Counted from the first letter of the stretch, positions 15,936 to 24,052 are shown. The stretch: DNA of 64,000 nucleotides from Vibrio rhizosphaerae (GCF_024347095.1 NZ_AP024904.1:868001-932000); one strand, 5' to 3'. Numbers and translations are program-made. Notes: generated by a model from the sequence alone, not told the origin.

Positions 15936-15951
15936 GTGAAAACGTTTCCAC
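15936..15951. promoter_or_regulatory. LacI/GalR-family operator
   Basis: GTGAAAACGTTTCCAC is a near-perfect palindrome around the central CG typical of LacI/GalR operators. It lies about 90 bases upstream of the symporter start. Confidence 0.6.
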
Positions 15952-16174
15952 AGATATAAAACTATCAGGAAGAGATCACATTATCCTTCGAAAATGCCCA
16001 AGGACAGTTGATAATATGGTCTCAGTGATGCGTTGCAGCAGACTGACGGAGGCAGATAATAGTCGATAATTGAAGCAGGAAAGAGAGATAAAAAGCAGCC
16101 GCTTACATATCTCTCATATTTTGATCATGATACCTCCGGACCATCATAAAATAGCAGTAATAAAACCATTAAAA

Positions 16175-16188
16175 TGTAAACGATTTCA
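16175..16188. promoter_or_regulatory. Possible second LacI-family operator
   Basis: TGTAAACGATTTCA shares the AAACGnTT core with the site at 15936-15951 and lies about 240 bases from it, a distance compatible with looping. It is weaker than the first site. Confidence 0.35.
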
Positions 16189-16211
16189 TGAATAGTAAGG
16201 GGGAATTGACG

Positions 16212-16685
16212 TTATCCGCCGGATGCTCCGACAGGTAAAGAGACAAAGGGCTTGATTTCCTTTAAAACAAACATACTTTGCATCTCTTTAATTCCCGGTA
16301 AGCGCCGAATGACGGACATCGCAAATTCCGCATAAGAATCGAGGTCATGAGAGACCACCTGAATCAAGAAATCAGCATCGCCCCCAATACTGTAGCAAGC
16401 CACGACATTCTCAAGTGCTGTCACTTCTTGTTCAAATTTACGCGCTTCGGCTTCGCTATGGCTATCAATACTCACTCGGACGAATACCATGACCCCTAGA
16501 CCGATCTTTTTTCGATCCAGAACAGCACGATATCCCTGAATAATTTCATCTTCTTCTAGCTTACGAACTTTGCGCCAGCAAGGAGATGATGACATGCCGA
16601 TTTGATCGGCCAGCTCCTGATTCGTCATTCGTGCATCTTGCTGTAATAAGGTCAAAATATGAGTATCTGTCTTTGTCAGTGCCAC
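16212..16685 (-). CDS. Lrp/AsnC-family transcription regulator
   Basis: Protein of about 157 residues: N-terminal winged helix (KTDTHILTLLQQDARMTNQELADQIG) and C-terminal RAM/AsnC ligand-binding domain (about 70-150, VACYSIGGDADFLIQVVSHD). Such regulators respond to amino acids. Two starts are possible: GTG 16685 with AAAGGA upstream, which gives the family-typical short N-terminus, or ATG 16715, which adds 10 residues but has a hairpin and no clear ribosome-binding site. It is divergent from the cluster starting at 16875 with a shared promoter region of about 160-190 bases, so it is the likely local regulator, with an amino-acid-like inducer. Confidence 0.9.
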   Translation of the reverse strand: MALTKTDTHILTLLQQDARMTNQELADQIGMSSSPCWRKVRKLEEDEIIQGYRAVLDRKKIGLGVMVFVRVSIDSHSEAEARKFEQEVTALENVVACYSIGGDADFLIQVVSHDLDSYAEFAMSVIRRLPGIKEMQSMFVLKEIKPFVSLPVGASGG

Positions 16686-16718
16686 TAAGGTTAAATCCTT
16701 TCGTTTTATTGCCATTTA

Positions 16719-16736
16719 TAGGGCAATTCTGCCCTA
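16719..16736. promoter_or_regulatory. Perfect palindrome beside the Lrp-type gene
   Basis: TAGGGCA-ATTC-TGCCCTA, a 7-base perfect inverted repeat between the Lrp-type gene and the divergent cluster. It could be an autoregulatory operator or, in RNA, a hairpin over the upstream ATG. Confidence 0.4.
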
Positions 16737-16874
16737 AAAGCTTTTCCCCTAACGTGATATAGGTAACAAATTTCTATCGTTCTGATGCATAATGCTCAGC
16801 AACAACAACGTCAAAACATCATGGCTATTCACCATAATTAACGAAAGACAATCATTCACCAAGGATGGAATTTA

Positions 16875-17219
16875 ATGATTCTACATGTTGTGCTATTTAA
16901 TTTTAAAAAGAATTGGAGTTGGTCTTCGACAAATGCAATCGAGGCAGAACAAGCAACACGGAATCACCCTCGCTATATTGAGGAAATAAAAGGATGGATA
17001 TGCGGAAGAAATATATCTCGCAGGGAAATTGCTGCCGACTTTATTGTTATTGGGATATTTAATAATACCGATGATTTAGAGAAATATATTGTTCATCCAA
17101 ATCACAGGGAAGGTGTTGAAAAATGGAAAGCAATTGCCGAATGGAATATTGTCGATATTGATTTATCTACCGACTTCTCTCTAGCGACTGGCTATTTGAA
17201 TTTATTACCTACCCTGTAA
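16875..17219 (+). CDS. Dabb (stress-responsive alpha/beta barrel) domain protein
   Basis: Small cytoplasmic protein of 114 residues that covers one Dabb domain: ILHVVLFNFKK at the start, a middle helix region, and YIVHPNHREGVEKWK near residues 75-90. Dabb proteins form dimeric ferredoxin-like barrels. Most have no known function, but some are small-molecule enzymes, for example olivetolic acid cyclase in plants. First gene of the cluster, with AAGGA before its ATG and 28 bases before the next gene. A cyclase, isomerase or binding role in the pathway is inference. The DNA from here to about 18.0 kb is visibly more AT-rich than the flanking lac and Bat genes, which suggests transfer. Confidence 0.82.
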   Translation: MILHVVLFNFKKNWSWSSTNAIEAEQATRNHPRYIEEIKGWICGRNISRREIAADFIVIGIFNNTDDLEKYIVHPNHREGVEKWKAIAEWNIVDIDLSTDFSLATGYLNLLPTL

Positions 17220-17247
17220 ATACGATTTTAAAATAAGTGAGGAATTC

Positions 17248-17670
17248 ATGGAATTTGATGCAAGCAAGCACAAATGTACCATTATTGTGGATCGGGATTT
17301 ACATCCGGGTTTAGCAATTAATGCAGCAAGTGTAATTGGAATCAGTTTTGGTAAAACAGTCAATCATCTCGTTGGCCCGGATATGCAAAGTATGGATAGC
17401 GTCAATTATCCGGGGGTTATCTACGCGCCACTCCCGGTATTGCTCTCGACAGGAGAGCATATCCAAAACTTACTTGCCACGGCAGAACAAGACGATCAAA
17501 TTTATACCATGCCTTTTAGTGCGTTGGCTCAGTCATGTAAAACATATGATGAATATGGTGAAAGAATATCATCAGTCACCAGTCAACATATTGAACTCGT
17601 AGCTATTGGTATGATTGGTCCGAAAAAAATCATTAATAAACTCACGGGTAATCTACCGCTATTTAAATAA
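17248..17670 (+). CDS. DUF2000 family protein
   Basis: Protein of 140 residues matching the DUF2000 pattern: KCTIIVDRDLHPGLAINAAS at the start, the GKTVNHLVGPD stretch, and a C-terminal KIINKLTGNLPLF. The family adopts a fold related to peptidyl-tRNA hydrolase 2, but its function is unknown; it is usually a single-domain cytoplasmic protein. GAGG lies upstream of the ATG. Its place between the Dabb gene and the ligase gene suggests a small-molecule role, perhaps as an isomerase or chaperone for a reactive intermediate; that is inference only. Confidence 0.82.
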   Translation: MEFDASKHKCTIIVDRDLHPGLAINAASVIGISFGKTVNHLVGPDMQSMDSVNYPGVIYAPLPVLLSTGEHIQNLLATAEQDDQIYTMPFSALAQSCKTYDEYGERISSVTSQHIELVAIGMIGPKKIINKLTGNLPLFK

Positions 17671-17730
17671 GTAACCAGAAGCACAATAGTTTCCAATCAC
17701 ACATATAGAGAATTTATTAAGGATGATCTC

Positions 17731-19140
17731 ATGTATGCGATTTTTAAAGATGAATTGGTAAAACAAGCAAAAGATATTTTCCAACAGCATAAGAAATTTG
17801 AAAATGGTGAATATTCTCAACAACAGCTGATTGATCATCAAGAAAAAAATCTTAAAGAAGTTCTGAAATATGTCATCAAAGGTTCTGGTTTTTATCAAGA
17901 ACACTTATCAGGAATAACATTATCAGATATCGATAAATTTTCTCTTGCTGCGTTGAGCACCTTACCATTTACCACGAAGAATGATCTCCGTGAAAATAGA
18001 AGTTTTCTGGCTTCTGCGCCACTCGATAAAAGCTGGATATACTACGAAACAACCGGAACGACCGGCGCACCCACACCATGTCCCCGAAGTGAAATAGACT
18101 CGATTTATAATAATACGCCCCTGATTCTCCGCTACGGGCAAATTTTTCAACAGCATGGCGATAAACATATTGTTGGCGTTATGGGGCCAACCGAGTTGCA
18201 CTCGACAGGTGATACATTTGAAGATGTCTTCCGCAGTTTAGGTCATAGTGTGGTCAAAATGTGGCCGCGCTCTCCGGTTGTCGGCATGAATCGCGCCATG
18301 GCTCTCATCAATGAGTTACAGATTACGGCACTCGTGTGTACGCCTGCCGTGGCTATCAATCTCGCCCGATACCTCAAGAAACATCATGTGTCGCCGACAG
18401 AAACTAGCGTGCGCGTCATTCTGACATTAGGCGAATTAACCACACCAGCTTTACTACGTAATATCGGCGAGACATGGGGAGCACAGGTATACAACTGTAT
18501 GTACGCATCTCAGGAATCTTCTATTTTGGCTGTCTGTGACCGCGACCAATCCCTCTACACCGTCCCAATGAATAACTACTATGAATTAGTCGAACCGAAC
18601 AGTGGTGAAGTGATTCCGGCTTCTGAAGCCGAAACCAGAGGTGAGTTGGTAATTACTCACTTATATCAGGGACAAAAACCTCTGATTCGCTATCGTACCG
18701 GTGATATGGTCAGAGCAACCCTGATGTCTGATGGTCGGCTGAAAATTGTTCCGATTGGTCGAGTTAGGGATACCCTAGTGTTAGGTGGCCGCAATTATTG
18801 TGCATGGGATATCGAGGCTGCTCTGTTAGAAAAGCTGACCGGTTGTTTAGACTACGCCATTCAGATTGATGAAAAAAACGGTGTCGATCACTTAAATATC
18901 ATTGTTGAGTTAATCGAAGACGTCCCGCAACAAGCTGTGATGCTCGCACAAACTAAAGCGTATATGTCGGAAAAAATCAGACATGTTGAGATCGATATTC
19001 AGGTTGGTGAAACCACCAATATTACCAGTACATCTGCCATGGTCAGTTGGAAAGCAGCCAGACTACATGATTTAAGAGCGCAAGGTGATAACGCTGACCG
19101 TGACGCAGCTATTGCACTATTAGGGAGGGGATTTCAATAA
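17731..19140 (+). CDS. PaaK-like adenylate-forming ligase
   Basis: Member of the ANL superfamily, 469 residues, resembling phenylacetate-CoA ligases. The phosphate-binding loop is TTGTTGAPTPC (residues 107-117), the later core motif YRTGD is at 321-325, and the C-terminal lid includes GRVRDTLVLGGRNY. Such enzymes activate a carboxylate as acyl-AMP and transfer it to CoA, an amine or a carrier. There is no carrier protein or NRPS in the cluster, so amide or CoA-ester formation of the product is most likely. A catabolic role in phenylacetate use is unlikely because no other paa gene is present. It overlaps the aminotransferase gene by one base, which indicates coupling. Confidence 0.88.
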   Translation: MYAIFKDELVKQAKDIFQQHKKFENGEYSQQQLIDHQEKNLKEVLKYVIKGSGFYQEHLSGITLSDIDKFSLAALSTLPFTTKNDLRENRSFLASAPLDKSWIYYETTGTTGAPTPCPRSEIDSIYNNTPLILRYGQIFQQHGDKHIVGVMGPTELHSTGDTFEDVFRSLGHSVVKMWPRSPVVGMNRAMALINELQITALVCTPAVAINLARYLKKHHVSPTETSVRVILTLGELTTPALLRNIGETWGAQVYNCMYASQESSILAVCDRDQSLYTVPMNNYYELVEPNSGEVIPASEAETRGELVITHLYQGQKPLIRYRTGDMVRATLMSDGRLKIVPIGRVRDTLVLGGRNYCAWDIEAALLEKLTGCLDYAIQIDEKNGVDHLNIIVELIEDVPQQAVMLAQTKAYMSEKIRHVEIDIQVGETTNITSTSAMVSWKAARLHDLRAQGDNADRDAAIALLGRGFQ

Positions 19141-20114
19141 TGACCAATATCGTAACTGAAGTTGCCCCCCGTCAGCATCAATCAGCTATCCACCACCCAT
19201 ACATCTATCTGGATGGTGAATATCGACCTGCGGCAGAGGCTTCAATTCCAATTACAACCCAGGCATTCAATTATGGCACCGGCGTTTTTGAAGGAATTCG
19301 GGCTTATCTCTCCGAAGACAAGCGTGCTTTAAATGTATTTCAGTTAGATGCGCATATTGAACGGTTCATCAATTCTTCAAAACTCCTGTTAATTGATCAG
19401 TTGCCGTCTCATCAGGAGATGAAAGCCGTTATTCTCGAGCTACTGAGAAAAAATCAGGCCAATACAGATTGCTATATCCGCCCAATCGCTTTTAAAAAGA
19501 ATCTCCTTCCTGGGCAAGGGTTCGGCGTCAAACTCTCCGGTGTCAGTTCAGGGCTTGCGATTAATAGTTTAAACATGCCATCGGTATCAGCACAAAAAAG
19601 CTTGCGCTGTACCATTTCAAACTGGAGAAGGGTTTCCGATAATTCGATTCCGGCACGCGCAAAAATTACGGGTAGCTATATCAATTCAGCACTCGCAATG
19701 GAGTCGGCGCACCGCGCTGGATATGATGATGCGATCATGCTCAATATTCACGGCAATATTGCAGAAGCCACCACGTCGAATGTCTTCTTAGTTAAGAAAA
19801 ATAAACTCATTACTCCTGCGATTAATTCCCACATTCTTGAAGGAATTACCCGAAGCACGGTGATAGATTTAGCGACAGCAGAATTAGGTATTGAAGTTGA
19901 AGAGAGAGATATTTCACCCTCAGAACTCTTTGCCGCAAATGAGTGTTTCCTGACCGGAACCGGGATGGAAGTTTCCCCCGTACAGCAGATTGATCACTGT
20001 GACTTCAATAGTGCAGAACCACACAGTATTACCTCAGAAATTCAACGTTTGTATATCAAATCGGTTCGAGGACAACTGAGTCATTGTCAACACTGGTTAA
20101 CGAGTGTGAATTGA
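19140..20114 (+). CDS. Branched-chain-type (fold IV) aminotransferase
   Basis: PLP enzyme of 324 residues related to IlvE. Recognisable parts are YLDGEYRPAAEASIPI, NYGTGVFEGIRAY, the PLP lysine K175 in ARAKITGSYINSALA, and the C-terminal TGTGMEVSPV loop. IlvE-type enzymes interconvert 2-oxo acids and L-amino acids. In this setting a role in aminating a prephenate-derived oxo acid is plausible, in place of the fold I aminotransferase BacF of bacilysin synthesis. The genuine ilvE would be expected in the ilv operon elsewhere, so this is probably a dedicated paralogue. Confidence 0.9.
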   Translation: MTNIVTEVAPRQHQSAIHHPYIYLDGEYRPAAEASIPITTQAFNYGTGVFEGIRAYLSEDKRALNVFQLDAHIERFINSSKLLLIDQLPSHQEMKAVILELLRKNQANTDCYIRPIAFKKNLLPGQGFGVKLSGVSSGLAINSLNMPSVSAQKSLRCTISNWRRVSDNSIPARAKITGSYINSALAMESAHRAGYDDAIMLNIHGNIAEATTSNVFLVKKNKLITPAINSHILEGITRSTVIDLATAELGIEVEERDISPSELFAANECFLTGTGMEVSPVQQIDHCDFNSAEPHSITSEIQRLYIKSVRGQLSHCQHWLTSVN

Positions 20115-20138
20115 TGATTATCATCGGGAGATAGACAA

Positions 20139-20723
20139 ATGAACACGCATTTTATGGACATGGGGCTTGTTCATGCAACATGTCACCCTGTTTATACGTT
20201 AGGCCCATCAGGGACAAGTAGTGAATCTGCTTCAAAATATTTTTGTATGCGGATGAAGGAATTCTATTCTGACAGTTTGAATCCCATCAATCTGAATGAA
20301 ACTTATGAGCAGGCACGCGATAATACTAAACAAGACAACGGATTACTGGTTGTTGCCAATGCCTATCAAAAAATTAATGATTTCTACATGGACTCTCATT
20401 TGAATCTGTTAGCAACATTTGTTTTTGATACACCTTTATATGGGATAGCAACCAATCGTTCACTACCGCGTCGGCCACTGAGAATTGCCTCTCATCCTGC
20501 ACCCATACCGTTAATTCATGAACTGCTTCCTCCAGGTTTGCAGATAGAAACAATTATTGAGAAGAATTCCACCAGCGAAGCTGCCAATGCCGTTACTCAA
20601 CAAGAAGCCGATGTTGCCTTAACAACAGAAATTGCAGCAAATCTGCACAATTTATCGTTTATATCCAAGGTTCGTCCCATCCATATGTTGTGGTCGGTAT
20701 TTGGCTGTCATCCGTCGAAATAA
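20139..20723 (+). CDS. BacA-type prephenate decarboxylase homologue
   Basis: Protein of 194 residues with the layout of non-aromatising prephenate decarboxylases (BacA of Bacillus, AerD, SalX, Photorhabdus Plu3043): VYTLGPSGTSSESASKYF (residues 18-35), the NDFYMDSHLNLLATFVFDTP stretch, SHPAPIPLI, STSEAANAV, VALTTEIA and a terminal MLWSVFG. These enzymes remove CO2 from prephenate without aromatisation, giving dihydro-4-hydroxyphenylpyruvate. A regular prephenate dehydratase (PheA) is longer and has an ACT domain; none is present here. GGGAG precedes the ATG. The assignment rests on pattern recall rather than an alignment, but several motifs agree in order and spacing. Confidence 0.8.
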   Translation: MNTHFMDMGLVHATCHPVYTLGPSGTSSESASKYFCMRMKEFYSDSLNPINLNETYEQARDNTKQDNGLLVVANAYQKINDFYMDSHLNLLATFVFDTPLYGIATNRSLPRRPLRIASHPAPIPLIHELLPPGLQIETIIEKNSTSEAANAVTQQEADVALTTEIAANLHNLSFISKVRPIHMLWSVFGCHPSK

Positions 20724-20789
20724 AGTGCGGTTCATTCATATGTTTCGCCATCAATAGATTAATAAAAAAACAAAAAAGGAAGAGAGAAA

Positions 20790-21335
20790 ATGATAGACAT
20801 GAAACTACATACGATTGACAGTGCACCGGATGGCAGTCGTCCGCTACTGCAAAGTTCAATTGATAATTTCGGCTGGATCCCCAACCAAAGTGCATACATG
20901 GCTGAATCCCCCGATCTGCTGGCTTCTTATCAGTTTGCACATGACCGCTTTTCACAATGCTCTCTCAATGAAGCAGAGAAAGCAGTTGTCTGGCTGACAA
21001 CCGGGGTGATTAACCAGTGCCCTTATACGATTAAAGCGCATCGCTGGATTGCAATTCACAACGGTGTCGCAAGTGATATTGTTGATAAGATCATCCGTCA
21101 TCCGGCACAACTCCCGACACGACTAGCCGAACTTCATCAATTTACGCAAGCAGTCATTCTCTCGCAAGGTACCATTCCGAAAGACAAAGCCAGCCATTTT
21201 CTGGCCGCTGGCTTCACGCGACAAAATATGCTTGATGTTATTTTAGGTATCTCCCAGAAAACCATGTCCACCTTACTCAATAGTCTGGCAGATACTCCTG
21301 TTGAAACACAATTTATGGATACGGCCGAGGCATAA
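20790..21335 (+). CDS. AhpD/carboxymuconolactone-decarboxylase-like protein lacking the CxxC pair
   Basis: Helical protein of 181 residues of the AhpD/CMD type. The usual active-site CxxC-x(2)-H motif reads CPYTIKAH (C77, T80, H84), so the second cysteine is replaced by threonine and a disulfide peroxidase mechanism is not possible. It may therefore act as an isomerase or decarboxylase, or bind a small molecule. An excellent ribosome-binding site (AAGGAAGAG) precedes ATG 20790. It sits between the prephenate decarboxylase and the OCD-family gene with short spacers, so it belongs to the same unit. Confidence 0.78.
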   Translation: MIDMKLHTIDSAPDGSRPLLQSSIDNFGWIPNQSAYMAESPDLLASYQFAHDRFSQCSLNEAEKAVVWLTTGVINQCPYTIKAHRWIAIHNGVASDIVDKIIRHPAQLPTRLAELHQFTQAVILSQGTIPKDKASHFLAAGFTRQNMLDVILGISQKTMSTLLNSLADTPVETQFMDTAEA

Positions 21336-21344
21336 GGCGGTTAT

Positions 21345-22292
21345 ATGCATTATTTTAATCGAGAGCATGTTGAACAAACGATTGCTATCCCACTTGCCAT
21401 TGAGTTGAGTCAAATTGCATTTGCTTTACAAAGTCAGGGGAAAGTAACGCAGTCGGTCAGGAGTATTATTCCGGCACCCGACGGACGATTGATGGGGACA
21501 ATGCCAGCTTATATATCCGAGAGCAAATATGCAGGTTTTGGTCTGAAATCGGTCTTAGTCGATTTTAATCCACATCATGGCTCATCTTCTCATGAGGGAT
21601 GCATCCTGCTATTTGATGAACAGGCCAATGGACATATGGTGGCAGTTGATGCCGGCGCAATCACCGAACTCAGAACAGCCGCAGCTTCAGCTTGGGCAAC
21701 ACATTTACTTGCACCACAGCACGCAACCAAGCTTGCTATTCTGGGCTCTGGCCTGCAAGCTCGTCAACACTTACTCACCATGCTTGCCGTACGCCCAATT
21801 CAGCAAGTGACAATCTGGGGCAGAAATCAAACCAGTGTCGATCAGTTTACCACATGGTGTGCTGGGCATCCCACCCTCAACAACGTTGAGATAAAAATCG
21901 CAGAAACACCAGCCAAAGCAGTCTCAGACGCAGATATCATTTGTACGGTAACGGCTGCCCGAGCCCCATTGCTGCAGCTTTGTGACTTACCACAAAACTG
22001 CCATATCAATGCGATCGGAGCATCAGCAATTGGATTTCAAGAACTGGATCCGGCGATCTATGGGGCAGTTGAACACTATGTCGATTCACGAGAATCATGC
22101 TGGAATGCCTCTCAGTGTCTTCAGCAAGCCAAAGAGAAAGGATACATATCTGCCAATCATGTCAGTCAAGAAATTGGTGAATTAGGAGCGCATCGCCTAG
22201 AGAAGCGCCCTGAGCGCACGTTGTTTAAATCAGTGGGACTGGCGGTCCAAGATCTTGTTTTTGCCAGAGAAGTACTCTACCAGAATCAATAA
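21345..22292 (+). CDS. Ornithine cyclodeaminase / mu-crystallin family NAD(P)-dependent enzyme
   Basis: Rossmann enzyme of 315 residues. It has the family lysine in FGLKSVLVDFN (K68), ITELRTAAASA (R110) and the dinucleotide-binding LGSGLQARQHL (134-144). The family covers ornithine and lysine cyclodeaminases, alanine and opine-like dehydrogenases (for example SbnB) and ketimine reductases, so the exact reaction is open. Two readings are possible: reduction of an imine or enone in the prephenate-derived pathway, or cyclisation of ornithine to proline as a building block for a dipeptide-like product. It begins 9 bases after the preceding stop. Confidence 0.88.
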   Translation: MHYFNREHVEQTIAIPLAIELSQIAFALQSQGKVTQSVRSIIPAPDGRLMGTMPAYISESKYAGFGLKSVLVDFNPHHGSSSHEGCILLFDEQANGHMVAVDAGAITELRTAAASAWATHLLAPQHATKLAILGSGLQARQHLLTMLAVRPIQQVTIWGRNQTSVDQFTTWCAGHPTLNNVEIKIAETPAKAVSDADIICTVTAARAPLLQLCDLPQNCHINAIGASAIGFQELDPAIYGAVEHYVDSRESCWNASQCLQQAKEKGYISANHVSQEIGELGAHRLEKRPERTLFKSVGLAVQDLVFAREVLYQNQ

Positions 22293-22379
22293 CACCGCCC
22301 CCAAGAGAGTCTGTTGTACCGTGCTGATATTCCGCACGGCTCAGATAAATTTCGTTCAATATAAGTAGGATCAATAACC

Positions 22380-23006
22380 ATGTTAGAATCAACACAAATA
22401 TTTGCCTATATTGCCGCCCTAGGCATCGCGGCAGCAATTCCGGGGCCGGGAATGACCGCCTTGGTCGCCCGCAGTGTGAGCGGTGGGGCAATCACTGGGT
22501 TTACGATGTTGGCCGGGTTGATTCTGGGAGATTTGATCTATCTTTCATTTGCGGTATTCGGACTTGCCGTGATCGCCCATCACTTCAGCACTTTATTCAC
22601 ACTGATCAGTTGGGCGTCCTCTCTCTATCTGGCTTGGCTGGCATGGCAGTTTATTACCTGTAAACCGGAAAGTATTCAGATTGATCAAAAAGTTTCCAGA
22701 CGGGCACTGACTTCCGCGTGGCTTTCCGGTTTCACCATTACTTTAGGTAACCCTAAGACGATCGCATTCTATCTGGCAATCTTACCGCTGGTCATTACCT
22801 TGGATACGGTGTCGATACAAACATGGGGACTGTTACTGGTACCACTGACCATTGCGGTATTAATCGCCGTCGGTTCCATCTTTATTTTGGGGGCACTGAA
22901 GGTCAGACGATTCCTTGCCAGCCAAAACGCGCAGATGCTGCTTTTTCGCAGCGCAGGCATCATGATGCTCGCTGCGGCAGGGAGTATGATCGCCAAGACA
23001 CTCTAA
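22380..23006 (+). CDS. LysE/RhtB-family exporter
   Basis: Inner-membrane protein of 208 residues with about six hydrophobic segments, the N-terminal AAIPGPGMTALVARS and the mid-protein GNPKTIAFYLA motif that mark the LysE/RhtB family. These carriers export amino acids and related compounds. TAGGA precedes the ATG. As the last gene of the plus-strand run and 87 bases after the OCD-family gene, it is a good candidate for exporting the cluster product or giving self-protection. It could also be an independent basic-amino-acid exporter linked to the neighbouring transporter genes. Confidence 0.9.
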   Translation: MLESTQIFAYIAALGIAAAIPGPGMTALVARSVSGGAITGFTMLAGLILGDLIYLSFAVFGLAVIAHHFSTLFTLISWASSLYLAWLAWQFITCKPESIQIDQKVSRRALTSAWLSGFTITLGNPKTIAFYLAILPLVITLDTVSIQTWGLLLVPLTIAVLIAVGSIFILGALKVRRFLASQNAQMLLFRSAGIMMLAAAGSMIAKTL

Positions 23007-23092
23007 TTAGATGCAATCACGAGATTGCAAACCGACAACGTCAGTCGTCATATCCCCCGGTTCCATCATAAAAAACACCGGCATCATAAGGT

Positions 23093-24052
23093 CTATTTCG
23101 TCTGTAACATTTTCGAACGTTCATCGCGTGGTGTGATGTGATAATAGGCTTTATAGGCACTGGAAAAATGCGGGCCACTGGAAAAACCACACAATAACCC
23201 AATTTGAACAATTGAAGTATGGGTCGTCAGCAACAGTTGACGTGCCCGCTTCAGGCGCAGTTGAAGGTAATAGCGTGCTGGCATGGTATCGAGATAACGC
23301 TTGAACAAACGTTCAAGCTGGCGGCGAGAAATATGAACGAATTCGGCAATTTCATCGGTGGACAGCGGTTCTTCAAGATTGTTTTCCATCAGTTCAACCG
23401 CCATCGTCAAACGAGGTTGAATATCCCCGCCAAACTGCTTGAATGGTAATCGCTGTCGCTCTTGTGCCGGACGAATGCGATCCATACACAGCTGATCAGA
23501 AACAGCGTAGGCCAGTTCTTTACCTTCGGTTTCTTCAAGAAAATCGACGAGACAATCAAGTGTTGCAGCGAATCCAGCCGTAGTGATCAAGCGGTTATGA
23601 CGCTCATACAGATGGTCAGACAACTCAACCGACTCATAACGTTCGCTAAAAGTATCCATTAAAGACCAATGAACTGCGGCACGCTGATGATTCAGTAATC
23701 CGCTGTCAGCAAGCCAAAAAACACCGGCGTAGCTTGCCAGAATGGTGGTTCCCTGCTGATAAAAATGTTGCAGTTTTTTCTTTTCCAGCGGTGATATCGT
23801 CTCATTCGGTACCGACTCACAAACCACTGCCAGCAAGTCACATACAACAGCATCAGACCATAGAATCGAGTGGGGTAAGCGAGCAGATTCAGAGCAGTCA
23901 TCCGGTATGACATAAACACATCGGAACTTCTCTTCACCGAGAATCTCATTGGCCACGCGAAAAGGGGCTTCTAACGATCCAATGGCATACCAGGAGTAAC
24001 CACCGGGCAAATAGATCGCGACTTGGTAAATCGATGAGGCAGCATTTATCAT
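23093..24052 (-). CDS. AraC/GlxA-type regulator, ArgR-like
   Basis: Protein of 319 residues: an N-terminal DJ-1/PfpI-like domain (about 1-190) and a C-terminal AraC double helix-turn-helix (about 215-312, LSTDEIAEFVHISRRQLERLFKRY). This architecture and the position after an arginine/ornithine-type ABC transporter match Pseudomonas ArgR, the arginine-responsive activator of arginine uptake and catabolism genes. The catalytic nucleophile of PfpI proteases is not expected to be functional in such regulators. A terminator-like hairpin lies between it and the transporter ATPase, so it may depend partly on read-through. It ends convergently with the LysE-type gene. Confidence 0.88.
   Translation of the reverse strand: MINAASSIYQVAIYLPGGYSWYAIGSLEAPFRVANEILGEEKFRCVYVIPDDCSESARLPHSILWSDAVVCDLLAVVCESVPNETISPLEKKKLQHFYQQGTTILASYAGVFWLADSGLLNHQRAAVHWSLMDTFSERYESVELSDHLYERHNRLITTAGFAATLDCLVDFLEETEGKELAYAVSDQLCMDRIRPAQERQRLPFKQFGGDIQPRLTMAVELMENNLEEPLSTDEIAEFVHISRRQLERLFKRYLDTMPARYYLQLRLKRARQLLLTTHTSIVQIGLLCGFSSGPHFSSAYKAYYHITPRDERSKMLQTK

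Larger units (their letters stand above)
15851..16211. promoter_or_regulatory. Promoter region of the galactoside operon
   Basis: A 361-base non-coding stretch between the symporter gene and the end of the Lrp-type gene. It holds two LacI/GalR-like palindromes (15936-15951 and 16175-16188) and an odd-spaced palindrome TGTGATCATCACA (15916-15928). No gene is supported here. Confidence 0.6.
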
